NCBI RefSeq assembly: GCF_024703995.1 | Contig: NZ_JAMXQV010000001.1 | Location: 1 to 64,000 of the forward strand | Direction of reading: 5' to 3' | DNA: 64,000 nt | Source: Amycolatopsis iheyensis | GTDB lineage: Bacteria > Actinomycetota > Actinomycetes > Mycobacteriales > Pseudonocardiaceae | In this document: one piece after another, positions 10,466-18,958 of the stretch | How positions within the stretch are numbered: the stretch's first letter is position 1 | Layout of the letters: each line of letters opens with the position of its first letter | The notes under the pieces: generated by a model | Database searches by the model: none | What the model was told of the DNA's origin: nothing | Seen by the model: only the letters and a program-made list of their open reading frames with translations | Program-made: the position numbers and the translations under genes

Positions 10466-10487
10466 GCCGGGTGAACCGCACGTGAAC
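10466..10487 (-). promoter_or_regulatory. PHO box (PhoP operator) of phoU
   Basis: On the minus strand two adjacent units read GTTCACGTGCG (10477-10487) and GTTCACCCGGC (10466-10476), an almost ideal PhoP direct repeat, 40-60 nt before the phoU start. Confidence 0.85.
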
Positions 10488-10509
10488 CCGGACTAACGAT
10501 CCTCGCGGA

Positions 10510-13392
10510 TCAGCCCCGGGTGCTGGTCTTCTTGCTGGTGGTGGTCGATTTCGACGTCGAGGTCTTCGACTTCGACGAGCTGGTCGGCGGAGCCTGCTCG
10601 CTCACCGGGATCGGCGCGTTCGGGTCGGGCAGTGGCGTGTTGTTGCGCAGCGCGTCGAAGAGCGCCTTCGTCTTGCTGCGGACGAGGACCTCGTTGCCGC
10701 GGCTGTTGGCGATGCCGACCGTCGGGACGGTGAGGAACGTGATCTTCGAGGAATCCAGGCCCTTCATCGACTGCGCCAGCGTCATCATCTGCTTGACGCC
10801 GAGGTTGTCGCCGAAGGTGGCCTTCGCGAACGCCGTGATGAAGTCGCTGAGCTTGCCGGGGTCGAGCACGACGTCCGACGACATGACCTTCTTCAGCAGC
10901 GCGCCGATGAACTCCTGCTGCCGCTTGATCCGGTCGTAGTCCGACTTCGCCACGTCGGCCTTGACGTGCCGCGCGCGCACGAAGTTCAGTGCTTGGTCGC
11001 CGGAGATCGTCACGTCACCGGTCTGCATCAGCACTTTGCCGAGGATCTCGTCGTCGATCGGGACGTCGGTGTGGACGGTGACCCCGTGCACGGCGTCGAC
11101 CATTTCCTTGAAGCCGTTGAAGTCGATGCCGACGAAGTGGTTGATCCGCAGCCCGGTGATCTGCTGGATCACCTTGGTCACGCAGGGTGGGCCGCCCACC
11201 GCGTACGCGGTGTTGAGCTTGGCGATCTTCTGGCCCGGCGAGACCTGGTCGGTGGTCTTGTTCTGCGCCGGGTCCCAGCGCTGGCAGTCGGGCCGGTCGA
11301 TCTCGAGGTCGCGCGGGAACGACGTGACGACGACCCGCTTCCGGTCGGCCGGGATGTGCGCCACCATCACGGTGTCGCTTCGCGCACCGGGGTTGCTGTC
11401 GGCGGTGCCGACGCCTTCTTCGTCGGTCGCGCCGTCACGGGTGTCGGAGCCGACCATCAGGAAGTTCTCGTCGTTGGCCTGCGCGTCGGCGTCCTGGATG
11501 TCGGAGGAGTTCTCGTCGAGCGCGGAGACCTGCGTGAACTTGGCGTCGAAGTAGGTCTGGGCGCCCCAGGCGCCTCCGATGCCGAGGAAGACGAGCCCGG
11601 CGACGACGGCCGCGGCGATCCGCCCGAACCGCGCCGAGCGGTCGATCTTCCGCTGTTTCTTTTCCTGCAACCGGGTCTGCGCGGAGTCTTCTTCGGCTTC
11701 GGGCGGCGGTGTCGTCGTGACGACCCGCTGGAGGGCGGTGCGGGTGCTCTCGATGAGCGAGGTGGGCGAGAGGCGTTCACGACGTTCCCGCCGCTTGGCT
11801 TCCTCGGCTTCCATCTCGTCGTGCGCGGCGGAGAACCGGGCGAGGGTGTGGTCGATCTTGCGCCGGTACTGGGTGGCCTCGTCGATCGCTTCCATCTCAT
11901 CGGTCATGGTGAGCGGATCGAGAGCGGCCCGGGGTGGAACGGAGCCGGCGGCGGGCCGCAGCTGGGTGGGCGCGTCAGCGGCGCTTTGGGTGCTGTCGGT
12001 GTTGGCCCGCACGGAGGGGCCTTCGGCGGCTGCAGCGGCGCGGCGGCTGTCGGTGCCTTCGGCGGTTGCCGCAGGTCGGCGACCTGCGGGGCTGTCGGGG
12101 GTTGCTGCGGTCCGGCGGCTTGGGGGGCCGTCGGCGCCTTCGGCGGCCGCGCCGGGCCGGCGCGCGGCCGCTCCTTCGGGCGCAGCCGAGCCTCGGCGAC
12201 GTGCGGGACCGCCCGCGGTAGGCCGGGCGGGTGCCGCCGCCTCGGCGGGAGCGGCCGCGGCCCGGCGGGGTGCGGGACCGTCCGGGGTGGGTCGCGAGGG
12301 CACGCCTGCCTCGGTGGGAGCAGCTGCGGCCCGGCGGGGTGCGGGGCCGTCCGGGGTGGGTCGCGAGGGCAGGCCTGCCTCGGTGGGAGCAGCCGCGGCC
12401 CGGCGGGGTGCGGGACCGTCCGAGGTGGGTCGCGAAGGCACGCCTGCCTCGGTGGGAGCAGCCGCAGCTCGGCGGGGTGCGGGGCCATCCGGCGCGGGCC
12501 GCCCGGGTACAGACCCCTCGGCGGCCGCGGTGCGGCGAGGGCCGGGGCTGTCCGGGGTCGCGCGGCGAGGCGCGGCGCCGTCAGCCGCACGGCGACCGGC
12601 CGGGCCGTCGGCGGCGCGACGGCCGGTCGAACCATCGGGTGCGGCGCGGCGAGGTGCGGGGCCGCCGCCGTCGGGGGCAGCGCTGTCGGGACTCGCCGCC
12701 GGGCGGCGGAGGGGGCGGGAGTCAGGGCCGCTGCGGCGGGCTGCGTGGCCATCTTGACCAGCCGCGATGTCAGAACGCCGGGCCGGGCCGCCCGCGCCAT
12801 CAGCAGCGCGTCGGGCGGGGCCGTCGTGGCCGCCGGCGCTTTCGGCAGTGCGTCGGGCTGGGCTGTCGTGCGCGCCCGCGTTCTCCGCCGGGCGTCGAGC
12901 TGGGCCGTCGTGGCCGCCCGTGCTTTCGGCAGTGCGTCGAGCTGCGCCATCGTGCGCACCCTCGGCCGCGGGGCGGCGGGCCGGAGCGCCCTCACCCTGC
13001 GGCTCCACCGCCGGGCGGCGGCGCCGAGGCGGCTGGGCCGCCGCCGAGGTCTGCTGGGGGCCCGGGTTCGCCGCCGGGGGGCGGCGCTGCAGCGGTGCCT
13101 CCGGCTGGGGGGCCGCCGCCGTCGTGCGGCGGGGCTGGCGGGGGCGCGGGGGGCGCGATTGACGTGTCGCGTCCGTGGGTACTGGGCTATCGGCGGGGTG
13201 TGGCTCGGCCGCGTGCGGCCGGTGCGCCGGCGGCTCCGGCGATGGCGTCGGGCGCACACCCGTGGTCTTGGCGACGACGTCCGAGACGCTGATCCCGCCC
13301 TGGTCCTCCATCGACCGGCGTCTGCCGGTCCGGGGCCGCGCGGGACCGTCCGAACGGCGACCGGTTCCCGGGCTGTCGTGCTCGTCCGGCAC
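10510..13392 (-). CDS. LytR-CpsA-Psr (LCP) protein with giant disordered N-terminus
   Basis: 960 residues, well over twice the family norm. Residues 1 to about 590 are Pro/Ala/Arg-rich and predicted cytoplasmic and disordered, with two blocks of tandem repeats. One membrane span follows (IAAAVVAGLVFLGIGGAWGA, about 591-612), then the extracellular LCP domain (about 640-850) with its diagnostic residues: NFLMVGSDTRDG, ARSDTVMV, SFPRDLEI and the arginines of DRIKRQQ. LCP enzymes attach arabinogalactan or other glycopolymers to peptidoglycan. A Ser/Thr/Lys-rich tail ends the protein. The GTG at 13392 has AAAGGAG five nt upstream. Position matches Rv0822c; a -10 TACGAT (13482-13487) may drive it. 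Confidence 0.88.
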   Translation of the reverse strand: MPDEHDSPGTGRRSDGPARPRTGRRRSMEDQGGISVSDVVAKTTGVRPTPSPEPPAHRPHAAEPHPADSPVPTDATRQSRPPRPRQPRRTTAAAPQPEAPLQRRPPAANPGPQQTSAAAQPPRRRRPAVEPQGEGAPARRPAAEGAHDGAARRTAESTGGHDGPARRPAENAGAHDSPARRTAESAGGHDGPARRAADGAGGPARRSDIAAGQDGHAARRSGPDSRPLRRPAASPDSAAPDGGGPAPRRAAPDGSTGRRAADGPAGRRAADGAAPRRATPDSPGPRRTAAAEGSVPGRPAPDGPAPRRAAAAPTEAGVPSRPTSDGPAPRRAAAAPTEAGLPSRPTPDGPAPRRAAAAPTEAGVPSRPTPDGPAPRRAAAAPAEAAAPARPTAGGPARRRGSAAPEGAAARRPGAAAEGADGPPSRRTAATPDSPAGRRPAATAEGTDSRRAAAAAEGPSVRANTDSTQSAADAPTQLRPAAGSVPPRAALDPLTMTDEMEAIDEATQYRRKIDHTLARFSAAHDEMEAEEAKRRERRERLSPTSLIESTRTALQRVVTTTPPPEAEEDSAQTRLQEKKQRKIDRSARFGRIAAAVVAGLVFLGIGGAWGAQTYFDAKFTQVSALDENSSDIQDADAQANDENFLMVGSDTRDGATDEEGVGTADSNPGARSDTVMVAHIPADRKRVVVTSFPRDLEIDRPDCQRWDPAQNKTTDQVSPGQKIAKLNTAYAVGGPPCVTKVIQQITGLRINHFVGIDFNGFKEMVDAVHGVTVHTDVPIDDEILGKVLMQTGDVTISGDQALNFVRARHVKADVAKSDYDRIKRQQEFIGALLKKVMSSDVVLDPGKLSDFITAFAKATFGDNLGVKQMMTLAQSMKGLDSSKITFLTVPTVGIANSRGNEVLVRSKTKALFDALRNNTPLPDPNAPIPVSEQAPPTSSSKSKTSTSKSTTTSKKTSTRG
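12231..12530 (-). repeat. 69-bp tandem repeats in the LCP gene
   Basis: The marker TCGGTGGGAG recurs at 12311, 12380 and 12449, exactly 69 nt apart, with degenerate copies near 12242 and 12518. Each unit encodes 23 residues of the form RPTPDGPAPRRAAAAPTEAG plus three more. The near-identity of units suggests recent slippage or unequal crossing-over; copy number probably varies between strains. Confidence 0.9.
12810..12975 (-). repeat. 42-bp tandem repeats in the LCP gene
   Basis: A second repeat block with marker (C)CGTCGTGGC at about 12821, 12863, 12905 and 12947, a 42-nt period. Each unit encodes 14 residues like HDGPARRTAESAGG. Confidence 0.85.
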
Positions 13393-13613
13393 TCGGTCTC
13401 CTTTCGCGCGATCGAAGGCGGGGGTCGTGACTTGGCCGTCTTCCCCCGCGAGAGGTGATCGTTCCCCCGGAGGTTTTCGTTATCGTACGGATACCCCCCG
13501 TTCGTGACGACACCCTCCCGGAATTTTCTTCACCTTGAGTCGACGAACGGCCGGTGGCCGTCGACAAACGGGTGACGGGTGCCCGCAGCTTTCCGGGTAA
13601 TGGGGCGTTTACG

Positions 13614-14282
13614 TTACTCAGAGTGGGTTATTAACTGCGTGCTTTGCGCGTCGTGATAGGCGACTTTGTTCCGCCCCGCACGTTTCGCCGCGTAAAGCAA
13701 GCGGTCCGCGCTGCGCAGCTGGCGCTCCGGCGGCGCCGGCGCGTCCGCGCCCTCGTGCGCCAGCCCGGCGCTGATGGTCACGCGCAGCCCCGGCTGGAGT
13801 TCTGACCAGGGATGACGGGCGACGCGCAGCCGGGCGGCGTCGACGATCCGCACCGCGTGCCGCGCGTCGACGCCGGGCAGCCACAGCACGAACTCCTCGC
13901 CGCCGTAGCGGGCGCAGAAGCCGCCCGGGGGCAGCTCCTCCTGCAGGAGGTCGGCCACCCGGCGCAGAACGCGGTCGCCGACGAGGTGACCGTACGTGTC
14001 GTTGACGCGCTTGAAGCGGTCGAGATCGACCAGAGCGATCCCCAGTGGCCGGGCCGGCTGCCGGTCGAACGGTCCGTACAACCGCTCGTCGAGGTAACGG
14101 CGGTTGTAGCTCGACGTCAGCGCGTCACGCAGGCTGCCGTCGCGTGCGATGTCCAGCGCTGAGCGAAGGTGCTGGTAGGCGCGTCGCCAGTCGCCCTGGG
14201 TGGCGAACAGTGTCGCGACGGCCTCGTGGAGGTGGAGCAGGTCGGGGCTCCGGCGCAGCGCGCCTTCGTCCTCGGCGACCAT
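13614..14282 (-). CDS. Diguanylate cyclase (GGDEF)
   Basis: 222 residues from the ATG at 14282, which has GGAGG five nt upstream (a GTG at 14297 is possible). A short helical, TPR-like head precedes a complete GGDEF domain: DALTSSYNRRYLDERL, metal-binding LVDLDRFKRVNDTYGH and the intact active site RYGGEEF, so it should make cyclic di-GMP. There is no RxxD inhibitory site before GGEEF. No transmembrane sensor is attached, and the helical head may be the remnant of a longer TPR sensor. No neighbour points to a target. Confidence 0.85.
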   Translation of the reverse strand: MVAEDEGALRRSPDLLHLHEAVATLFATQGDWRRAYQHLRSALDIARDGSLRDALTSSYNRRYLDERLYGPFDRQPARPLGIALVDLDRFKRVNDTYGHLVGDRVLRRVADLLQEELPPGGFCARYGGEEFVLWLPGVDARHAVRIVDAARLRVARHPWSELQPGLRVTISAGLAHEGADAPAPPERQLRSADRLLYAAKRAGRNKVAYHDAQSTQLITHSE

Positions 14283-14402
14283 GCCCACCTCCACCACCCC
14301 TTGGTTGTCGTCGCGGCAGCCGCCGCGCTTGAGGTGTCGGGGCCGGGCGAAGGCGAATTTCGCTCAACGGGACGATGATCGTTACTCTGCGAAGTTGAGC
14401 TG

Positions 14403-14966
14403 TCAGAGCCCGACGAACGGGTCGATGACCTTGAGCTGGGAATACTGGTCCTTGGCCCAGTAACTCACATCAGCCGTCCGGTCGTTCAGCAACTCCTGGT
14501 AGTCGGCCCAGGAGATCCAGCGCCAGCCGCCGACCTCGGCCGGGTTCGGCTCGGGGTCGGTGTCGGCCCAGGCGGCGAACACCGGGCAGAACTCGTTCTC
14601 GACGATCCCCTGGAACGGCGGCGTCCGGTAGCGATACTTCGGCAGCACGCAGTGCAGCTCGGACAGCGACGGCAGCCCGATCTCGTAGGCGGCGCGCCGC
14701 CGGACGGCGTCATCGAGGGACTCGCCGGGCGCGGGGTGGCCGCAGACGCTGTTGGTCCAGACCCCTGGCCAGACCTTCTTGTCGAGGGCGCGTTGCGTGA
14801 TCAACAGGGCGTTGTCGCGGCGTCGCAGGACGTAGCAGGAGAAGGCCAGGTGCAACCGGGTGTGCTCGTGGTGGCTGGCCAGTTTCGGGCCGGTTTCGCC
14901 GGTGGGCACGCCGTCTTCGGTGACGAAGACGACCTGCTCGGTCTCGGGTTCGGTCGCGGTATCCAC
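14403..14966 (-). CDS. idi: Isopentenyl-diphosphate delta-isomerase, type 1
   Basis: 187 residues, the length of type 1 (Nudix-fold) enzymes. Catalytic Cys lies in TNSVCGHP and the metal-binding His and Glu residues in HLAFSCYVL, PGVWTNSVCGHP and the C-terminal half (GIVENEFCPVF). It interconverts IPP and DMAPP for isoprenoid synthesis. GTG start at 14966. It stands alone here, with no terpene or carotenoid genes adjacent. Confidence 0.93.
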   Translation of the reverse strand: MDTATEPETEQVVFVTEDGVPTGETGPKLASHHEHTRLHLAFSCYVLRRRDNALLITQRALDKKVWPGVWTNSVCGHPAPGESLDDAVRRRAAYEIGLPSLSELHCVLPKYRYRTPPFQGIVENEFCPVFAAWADTDPEPNPAEVGGWRWISWADYQELLNDRTADVSYWAKDQYSQLKVIDPFVGL

Positions 14967-15053
14967 GAGCCCCAGTGAACACGACGGACCGGCGCGCCCC
15001 GTACCGCGAGGCGGGTGGGTTACCGGCCCGCCGCCCGCCCGGGTGACGGGCCG

Positions 15054-15887
15054 CTACCGCGCGTCGAGGTGCTCGACGATCAGCGAGGTGACGGCTTCCG
15101 GCGCCTCTTCGGGCACCCAGTGCGTGACGTCTTCGAGCATTTCGAACCGGTAGGGCGCGGTGACCCAGTTCGCGGTGTCGAGCGCGGCCGTCGAGCCGAA
15201 CGAGACGTCCTCGGTGCTCCAGATGTACAGCGTCGGCACGGAGATCTTGCCGATCTTCCCGCCCGGCCGGCCGGCGCGGTACCAGTTGAGGGCGGCGGTG
15301 AGCGCGCCCGGCTCGGACAACCGCTGCACGTAGTCGTCCACCTTGCTGGGTGACACGCGCCGCTCGAACATGTCACGCAGCGCACGGCCGTCGTTCTCGA
15401 GCATCCGGCGCTCGGTGACGCGGGTCTGCCGCCACTCGGTCATGTAGCGGGTGCGCAGGTGCTGGTCTTCGTCGGTCTTCATGGCGGCGGAGAGCGCGCC
15501 GGGGTGCGGAGTCGAAACGACGGAGAGGCTGCGCAGCCGCTCGGGGTGCGCGTCGGCGGTCCACCAGGCGACGGCGCCGCCCCAGTCGTGCCCGACGAGG
15601 TCGAACCGCGACCAGCCCAGCTTCTCGGTGATGGCCACGACGTCCCCGACGAGGTGATCGATGGAGTATTCGGTGGCCTGTTCAGGCCGCACATCGGGCG
15701 AGTACCCCCGCTGATCGGGCGCGACGGCCCGGTACCCGAGCACCCCGAGCGTGGCAACCTGGTGCTCCCACTCGACGGCGGCTTCGGGAAAGCCGTGCAG
15801 CAACAGCACGGGCCGCCCGTCATCGGGCCCGGCGGCGATGGCGTCGAAGGATCCGGCCTCGGTGGGGATGCTGATGTGGTCGATCAC
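15054..15887 (-). CDS. Alpha/beta hydrolase, epoxide hydrolase-like
   Basis: 277 residues with the oxyanion motif HGFPE, the nucleophile elbow GHDWGG (Asp, as in epoxide hydrolases and haloalkane dehalogenases rather than Ser) and the general-base His in DVTHWVPEEAP. The lid region follows the elbow (STPHPGALSAAM). It probably opens epoxides or removes halides from small molecules; the substrate cannot be read from sequence. No signal peptide, so cytoplasmic. Confidence 0.85.
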   Translation of the reverse strand: MIDHISIPTEAGSFDAIAAGPDDGRPVLLLHGFPEAAVEWEHQVATLGVLGYRAVAPDQRGYSPDVRPEQATEYSIDHLVGDVVAITEKLGWSRFDLVGHDWGGAVAWWTADAHPERLRSLSVVSTPHPGALSAAMKTDEDQHLRTRYMTEWRQTRVTERRMLENDGRALRDMFERRVSPSKVDDYVQRLSEPGALTAALNWYRAGRPGGKIGKISVPTLYIWSTEDVSFGSTAALDTANWVTAPYRFEMLEDVTHWVPEEAPEAVTSLIVEHLDAR

Positions 15888-15897
15888 GAGCCCGAAT

Positions 15898-16092
15898 CTA
15901 CTTCGCGTGGTTGAACGGCGAGTGGCCGGTCAAAGCCGCTCGTGCTGCCCCGCCCAGCGGTTTGCCGCCGACGGGCTCGAGGAAGTTGGCGAGGACCCGC
16001 AGGCCGAAGCGCCCGGCGAGCGGACGCAGGTCGAGTGGGCCGGCTCGGAGCAGGTAGCGGTGCCGGAGGGCGGTCGCCCAGTCACACCTCAC
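15898..16092 (-). pseudogene. Possible gene remnant or small hypothetical protein
   Basis: A 64-codon frame from GTG 16092 with actinobacterial codon bias (LRPLAGRFGLRVLANFLEP). It has no clear ribosome binding site and I do not recognise it. It fills the gap between the hydrolase and the isochorismatase-fold gene and may be the tail of a lost gene. Confidence 0.3.
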
Positions 16093-16101
16093 TGAGTCGG
16101 G

Positions 16102-16629
16102 CTAGCCGAGCACCTCCTCTGTTGTGGTTACTTCCACCAGGGGGCTGTACAGGCGCAGGATGTCCAACGCCTTTGCGTGACTCTCGTCGTCGACGCCTGC
16201 GCAGGCGTCGGCTACCACCGTTACGGCTACTCCCGCGTCTGCTGCCGCCAAGGCTGTTGAGAGGACGCAGCAGTCCGTTGAGACGCCTGCCAGCACCAGG
16301 CGTGCGCCGCCCACTCGGGTTGCCATTCGGGGGGTCCACTTGCCGAATGTTGTTGCGTCCACTGTGGATGCTGGGGTGAACGCGTCTACCACCTGGTACA
16401 GCGGGGCGTCCGGGGGCTGGAGTGCGAACGGCCACTGCTTGTAGTACTGCTTCCACGCTCCTTCCGGCTGCGTGGGCGCGATGAACCGGGTGAACACGAC
16501 GTCTTCGCCGAACGCCGTCACCAGTCGGTGGATTGGGGGCAGCGCCTCGGCGAAGCGCGGGGTGAACCAGTCGCTGGCCGGGTCGGCGAAGACGTTCTGT
16601 AGGTCGATGGCCGCCAAGACTGACTTCAT
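16102..16629 (-). CDS. Isochorismatase-fold cysteine hydrolase
   Basis: 175 residues from the ATG at 16629 (GGAGG upstream). The catalytic triad is visible: Asp in AAIDLQNVF, Lys in FGKWTPRM and Cys in GVSTDCCVLST. The family includes nicotinamidases, isochorismatases and N-carbamoyl hydrolases. Last gene of a five-gene operon; its start overlaps the permease stop by 4 nt. In the context of a nucleobase permease and a sugar kinase, a nicotinamidase or other amide hydrolysis step in nucleoside or base breakdown is plausible but unproved. Confidence 0.85.
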   Translation of the reverse strand: MKSVLAAIDLQNVFADPASDWFTPRFAEALPPIHRLVTAFGEDVVFTRFIAPTQPEGAWKQYYKQWPFALQPPDAPLYQVVDAFTPASTVDATTFGKWTPRMATRVGGARLVLAGVSTDCCVLSTALAAADAGVAVTVVADACAGVDDESHAKALDILRLYSPLVEVTTTEEVLG

Positions 16630-18083
16630 GCCGCCTCCTGGGCGTGGACGCGTTGGCGGGTCGACAAAGTGACCACGAACCCGAGTGCCAGCGCCAGCAG
16701 CACGCCGAGGTTTGCGAAGGCCCATGCGCCGTCTCGGCCGCCCAGGCCGAATGGTTCGAGGAGGTATCCCTGCCACTGCAGCCACTCTGCAGACGTGTTC
16801 GTGACCAGGCCCCAGCCGAGCGCGGTTGCCACCAGCACCAGTGCGATCGGTCCGATGCGGATGTCGCCGTAGCGGCCCGCCGGGTCGAACAGCTCTTGCT
16901 CGGCGTAGTCGCGGCGTCGCAGTAGGACGTCCGCTAGCATCACGCCGCACCAGGCTGCTACCGGTACGCCCAGCGTGACGAGGAATCCCTGGAACTGGCC
17001 GAGGAACTCGCCGCCGAAGAACACTATGTAGATCGTGCCCAGGATCATGATCACGCCGTCGACTAGCGCCGCGGCCGGGCGGGGGATGCGCAAGCCGGCC
17101 GAGAGCAGCGCCAGCCCCGACGAGTAGATGTCCAGCACCGCGCCGCCGACCAGGCCGAGCACCGCCACGATCGCGAACGGCACCAGGAACCACAGCGGCA
17201 GCAACGTCGTCAGCGCGCCGATCGGGTCGGCCGCGATTGCCTTGTTCAGGTCGGGTGAGGACCCGGCCAGCAGCAACCCGAACACCAGCAGCACCAGGGG
17301 CGCCACCGAGGCGCCGAACGTCGTCCAGCCGACCACGCCCCGGCTCGACGACGAGCGTGGCAGGTAGCGCGAGTAGTCCGCCGCCGCGTTGACCCAGCCG
17401 AGGCCGAAGCCGGTCATCAGGAACACCAGCGCGCCCACCCACTGCTGCGCCGAGCCGGCCGGCTGCGCGCTCACCGCGCTCCAGTGCACGTCACCGACCA
17501 CGAGGATCACGTAGACGACCGTGAGCACGCCGGTGATCCAGGTGATCCACGTCTGCAGCTTCATGATCGCGTCGAAGCCGAGCACGCCGGCGGCGACCGT
17601 CAGCGCCGCGACCACGACCAGCGCGATCACCTTCGTCGCCGTTCCGCCGCCCCAGCCGAGGCGTTCGAAGACGGTCGCCGTCGCCAGGGTGGCCAGCGCC
17701 GTGAGCACCGTTTCCCAGCCGACCGTGAGCAGCCACGAGATCGCCGACGGCAGCCGGTTGCCCCGGACACCGAAGGCCGCGCGGGACAGCAGCATCGTCG
17801 GCGCCGAGCCGCGTTTGCCGGCGATCGCGATGAACCCGCAGAGCAGGAACGAGAACAGGATGCCGACGACGCCGGCGACCAGCGCCTGCCAGAACGAGAT
17901 GCCGAAGCCGAGGGTGAACGAGCCGTAGCTCAGCCCCAGCACCGACACGTTCGCGCCGAACCATGGCCAGAACAGCTGCCGCGGCCGGCCCCGGCGCTCG
18001 GCGTCGTCGATGACGTCGAGCCCGTTGGTCTCCACCTTGAGCCTGCGGGTGCCTGGTTCGGTCGAGCTGGTCATGTCGGTCAT
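16626..18083 (-). CDS. NCS1-family nucleobase/cytosine permease
   Basis: 485 residues, about 12 membrane spans, with the NCS1 N-terminal signature (RQLFWPWFGANVSVLGLSYG) and the later NAAADYSRYLPR segment. NCS1 carriers import purines, cytosine, uracil, allantoin, hydantoins or vitamins with protons or sodium. Overlaps the upstream kinase and the downstream hydrolase by 4 nt each. Likely the uptake step for the operon's substrate. Confidence 0.9.
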   Translation of the reverse strand: MTDMTSSTEPGTRRLKVETNGLDVIDDAERRGRPRQLFWPWFGANVSVLGLSYGSFTLGFGISFWQALVAGVVGILFSFLLCGFIAIAGKRGSAPTMLLSRAAFGVRGNRLPSAISWLLTVGWETVLTALATLATATVFERLGWGGGTATKVIALVVVAALTVAAGVLGFDAIMKLQTWITWITGVLTVVYVILVVGDVHWSAVSAQPAGSAQQWVGALVFLMTGFGLGWVNAAADYSRYLPRSSSSRGVVGWTTFGASVAPLVLLVFGLLLAGSSPDLNKAIAADPIGALTTLLPLWFLVPFAIVAVLGLVGGAVLDIYSSGLALLSAGLRIPRPAAALVDGVIMILGTIYIVFFGGEFLGQFQGFLVTLGVPVAAWCGVMLADVLLRRRDYAEQELFDPAGRYGDIRIGPIALVLVATALGWGLVTNTSAEWLQWQGYLLEPFGLGGRDGAWAFANLGVLLALALGFVVTLSTRQRVHAQEAA

Positions 18084-18958
18084 GGCCCGTCCCTGGTCAG
18101 TAGGCGGTCGATCGCGTCGCGGCCCGGCGCGGTGGCCGGCCCACGACGGGTCACGGAGAGCGCGGCCGCCGCGTTGGCGCGCACGGCGGCGTCGAGGAGG
18201 GTACTGCCGCGCAACAGCTCCGCGGCCAGTACGCCGCAGTGTGTGTCGCCCGCGCCGTTGGTGTCCACCACCTCGACCGGGAAGCCCGGGACGTCGGTGG
18301 TGTGGCCGTGGTCGTGGACATGGCAGCCCTTCGCGCCGTCACGGACGACGGCGACCGGGGGCAGCTCGCCGAGCACCTCGGCTTCGCGCGCGTTGCAGCT
18401 CAGAATGTCTATTGTGGACAGTACGTCATGGAGGTCTCCAGGGTTGATGTCGGTGACGAGCGGGCCGGGATCGAAGAGGATCCGAGGGCCGGGAAACCGG
18501 GGCAGCCATTCGAGAAGCGCCTCGCGGTTGGTCTTATGCAACAAACTGTAGCCGGTCACGTACACGACGTCGTCATCCTTTGGGACGACATGGTCGAGCA
18601 CCGCGGGCCGCAACCGTCCTTCGGCGCCCGTGCCGGTCGCGAAGGTGCGTTCACCGGTCGCGTCGACCAGCGCGACGACGACCCCGGTGTCCAGCCCCGA
18701 CGTCGGTTCGTGCGCCAGTTCGATGCCCTCGTCCGCCAGCGCCGAACGGGCGAGATCGCCGAACCCGCCGGTGCCGTGGCTGCCGGCGTAGAGCACACGC
18801 GCGCCGGACCGCGCGGCCGCGGCCATCACGTTGAAACCGCCGCCGGGCAACAGGTTCGTCGACGACGCCAGGACGTCACCGCCCGGGCGGGGCAGGGCCG
18901 GCACCGCCATGACCAGGTCGACGACGACCTGCCCGGTGTGCACCAGCCGCCCGGTCAT
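18080..18958 (-). CDS. PfkB-family sugar/nucleoside kinase
   Basis: 292 residues of ribokinase fold. The N-terminal glycine pair region (LLPGGGFNVMAAAARSGA) binds the sugar and the C-terminal NGAGDTHCG holds the catalytic Asp and the anion hole. It phosphorylates a sugar or nucleoside hydroxyl with ATP. Overlaps both neighbours by 4 nt. In E. coli the corresponding position of the yegTUVW cluster is the PfkB kinase YegV. Confidence 0.9.
   Translation of the reverse strand: MTGRLVHTGQVVVDLVMAVPALPRPGGDVLASSTNLLPGGGFNVMAAAARSGARVLYAGSHGTGGFGDLARSALADEGIELAHEPTSGLDTGVVVALVDATGERTFATGTGAEGRLRPAVLDHVVPKDDDVVYVTGYSLLHKTNREALLEWLPRFPGPRILFDPGPLVTDINPGDLHDVLSTIDILSCNAREAEVLGELPPVAVVRDGAKGCHVHDHGHTTDVPGFPVEVVDTNGAGDTHCGVLAAELLRGSTLLDAAVRANAAAALSVTRRGPATAPGRDAIDRLLTRDGP

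Noticed and set aside
12231..12530. CRISPR array
   Set aside because: Tandem units of 69 bp have no unique spacers and encode an in-frame protein repeat.
10966..13458. An 830-codon plus-strand frame over the LCP gene
   Set aside because: Gly/Arg-rich shadow of the repetitive LCP coding sequence; no ribosome binding site or domain.
13393..13500. ydaO-type cyclic di-AMP riboswitch before the LCP gene
   Set aside because: G-rich 5' region has no match to the conserved core that I could align.
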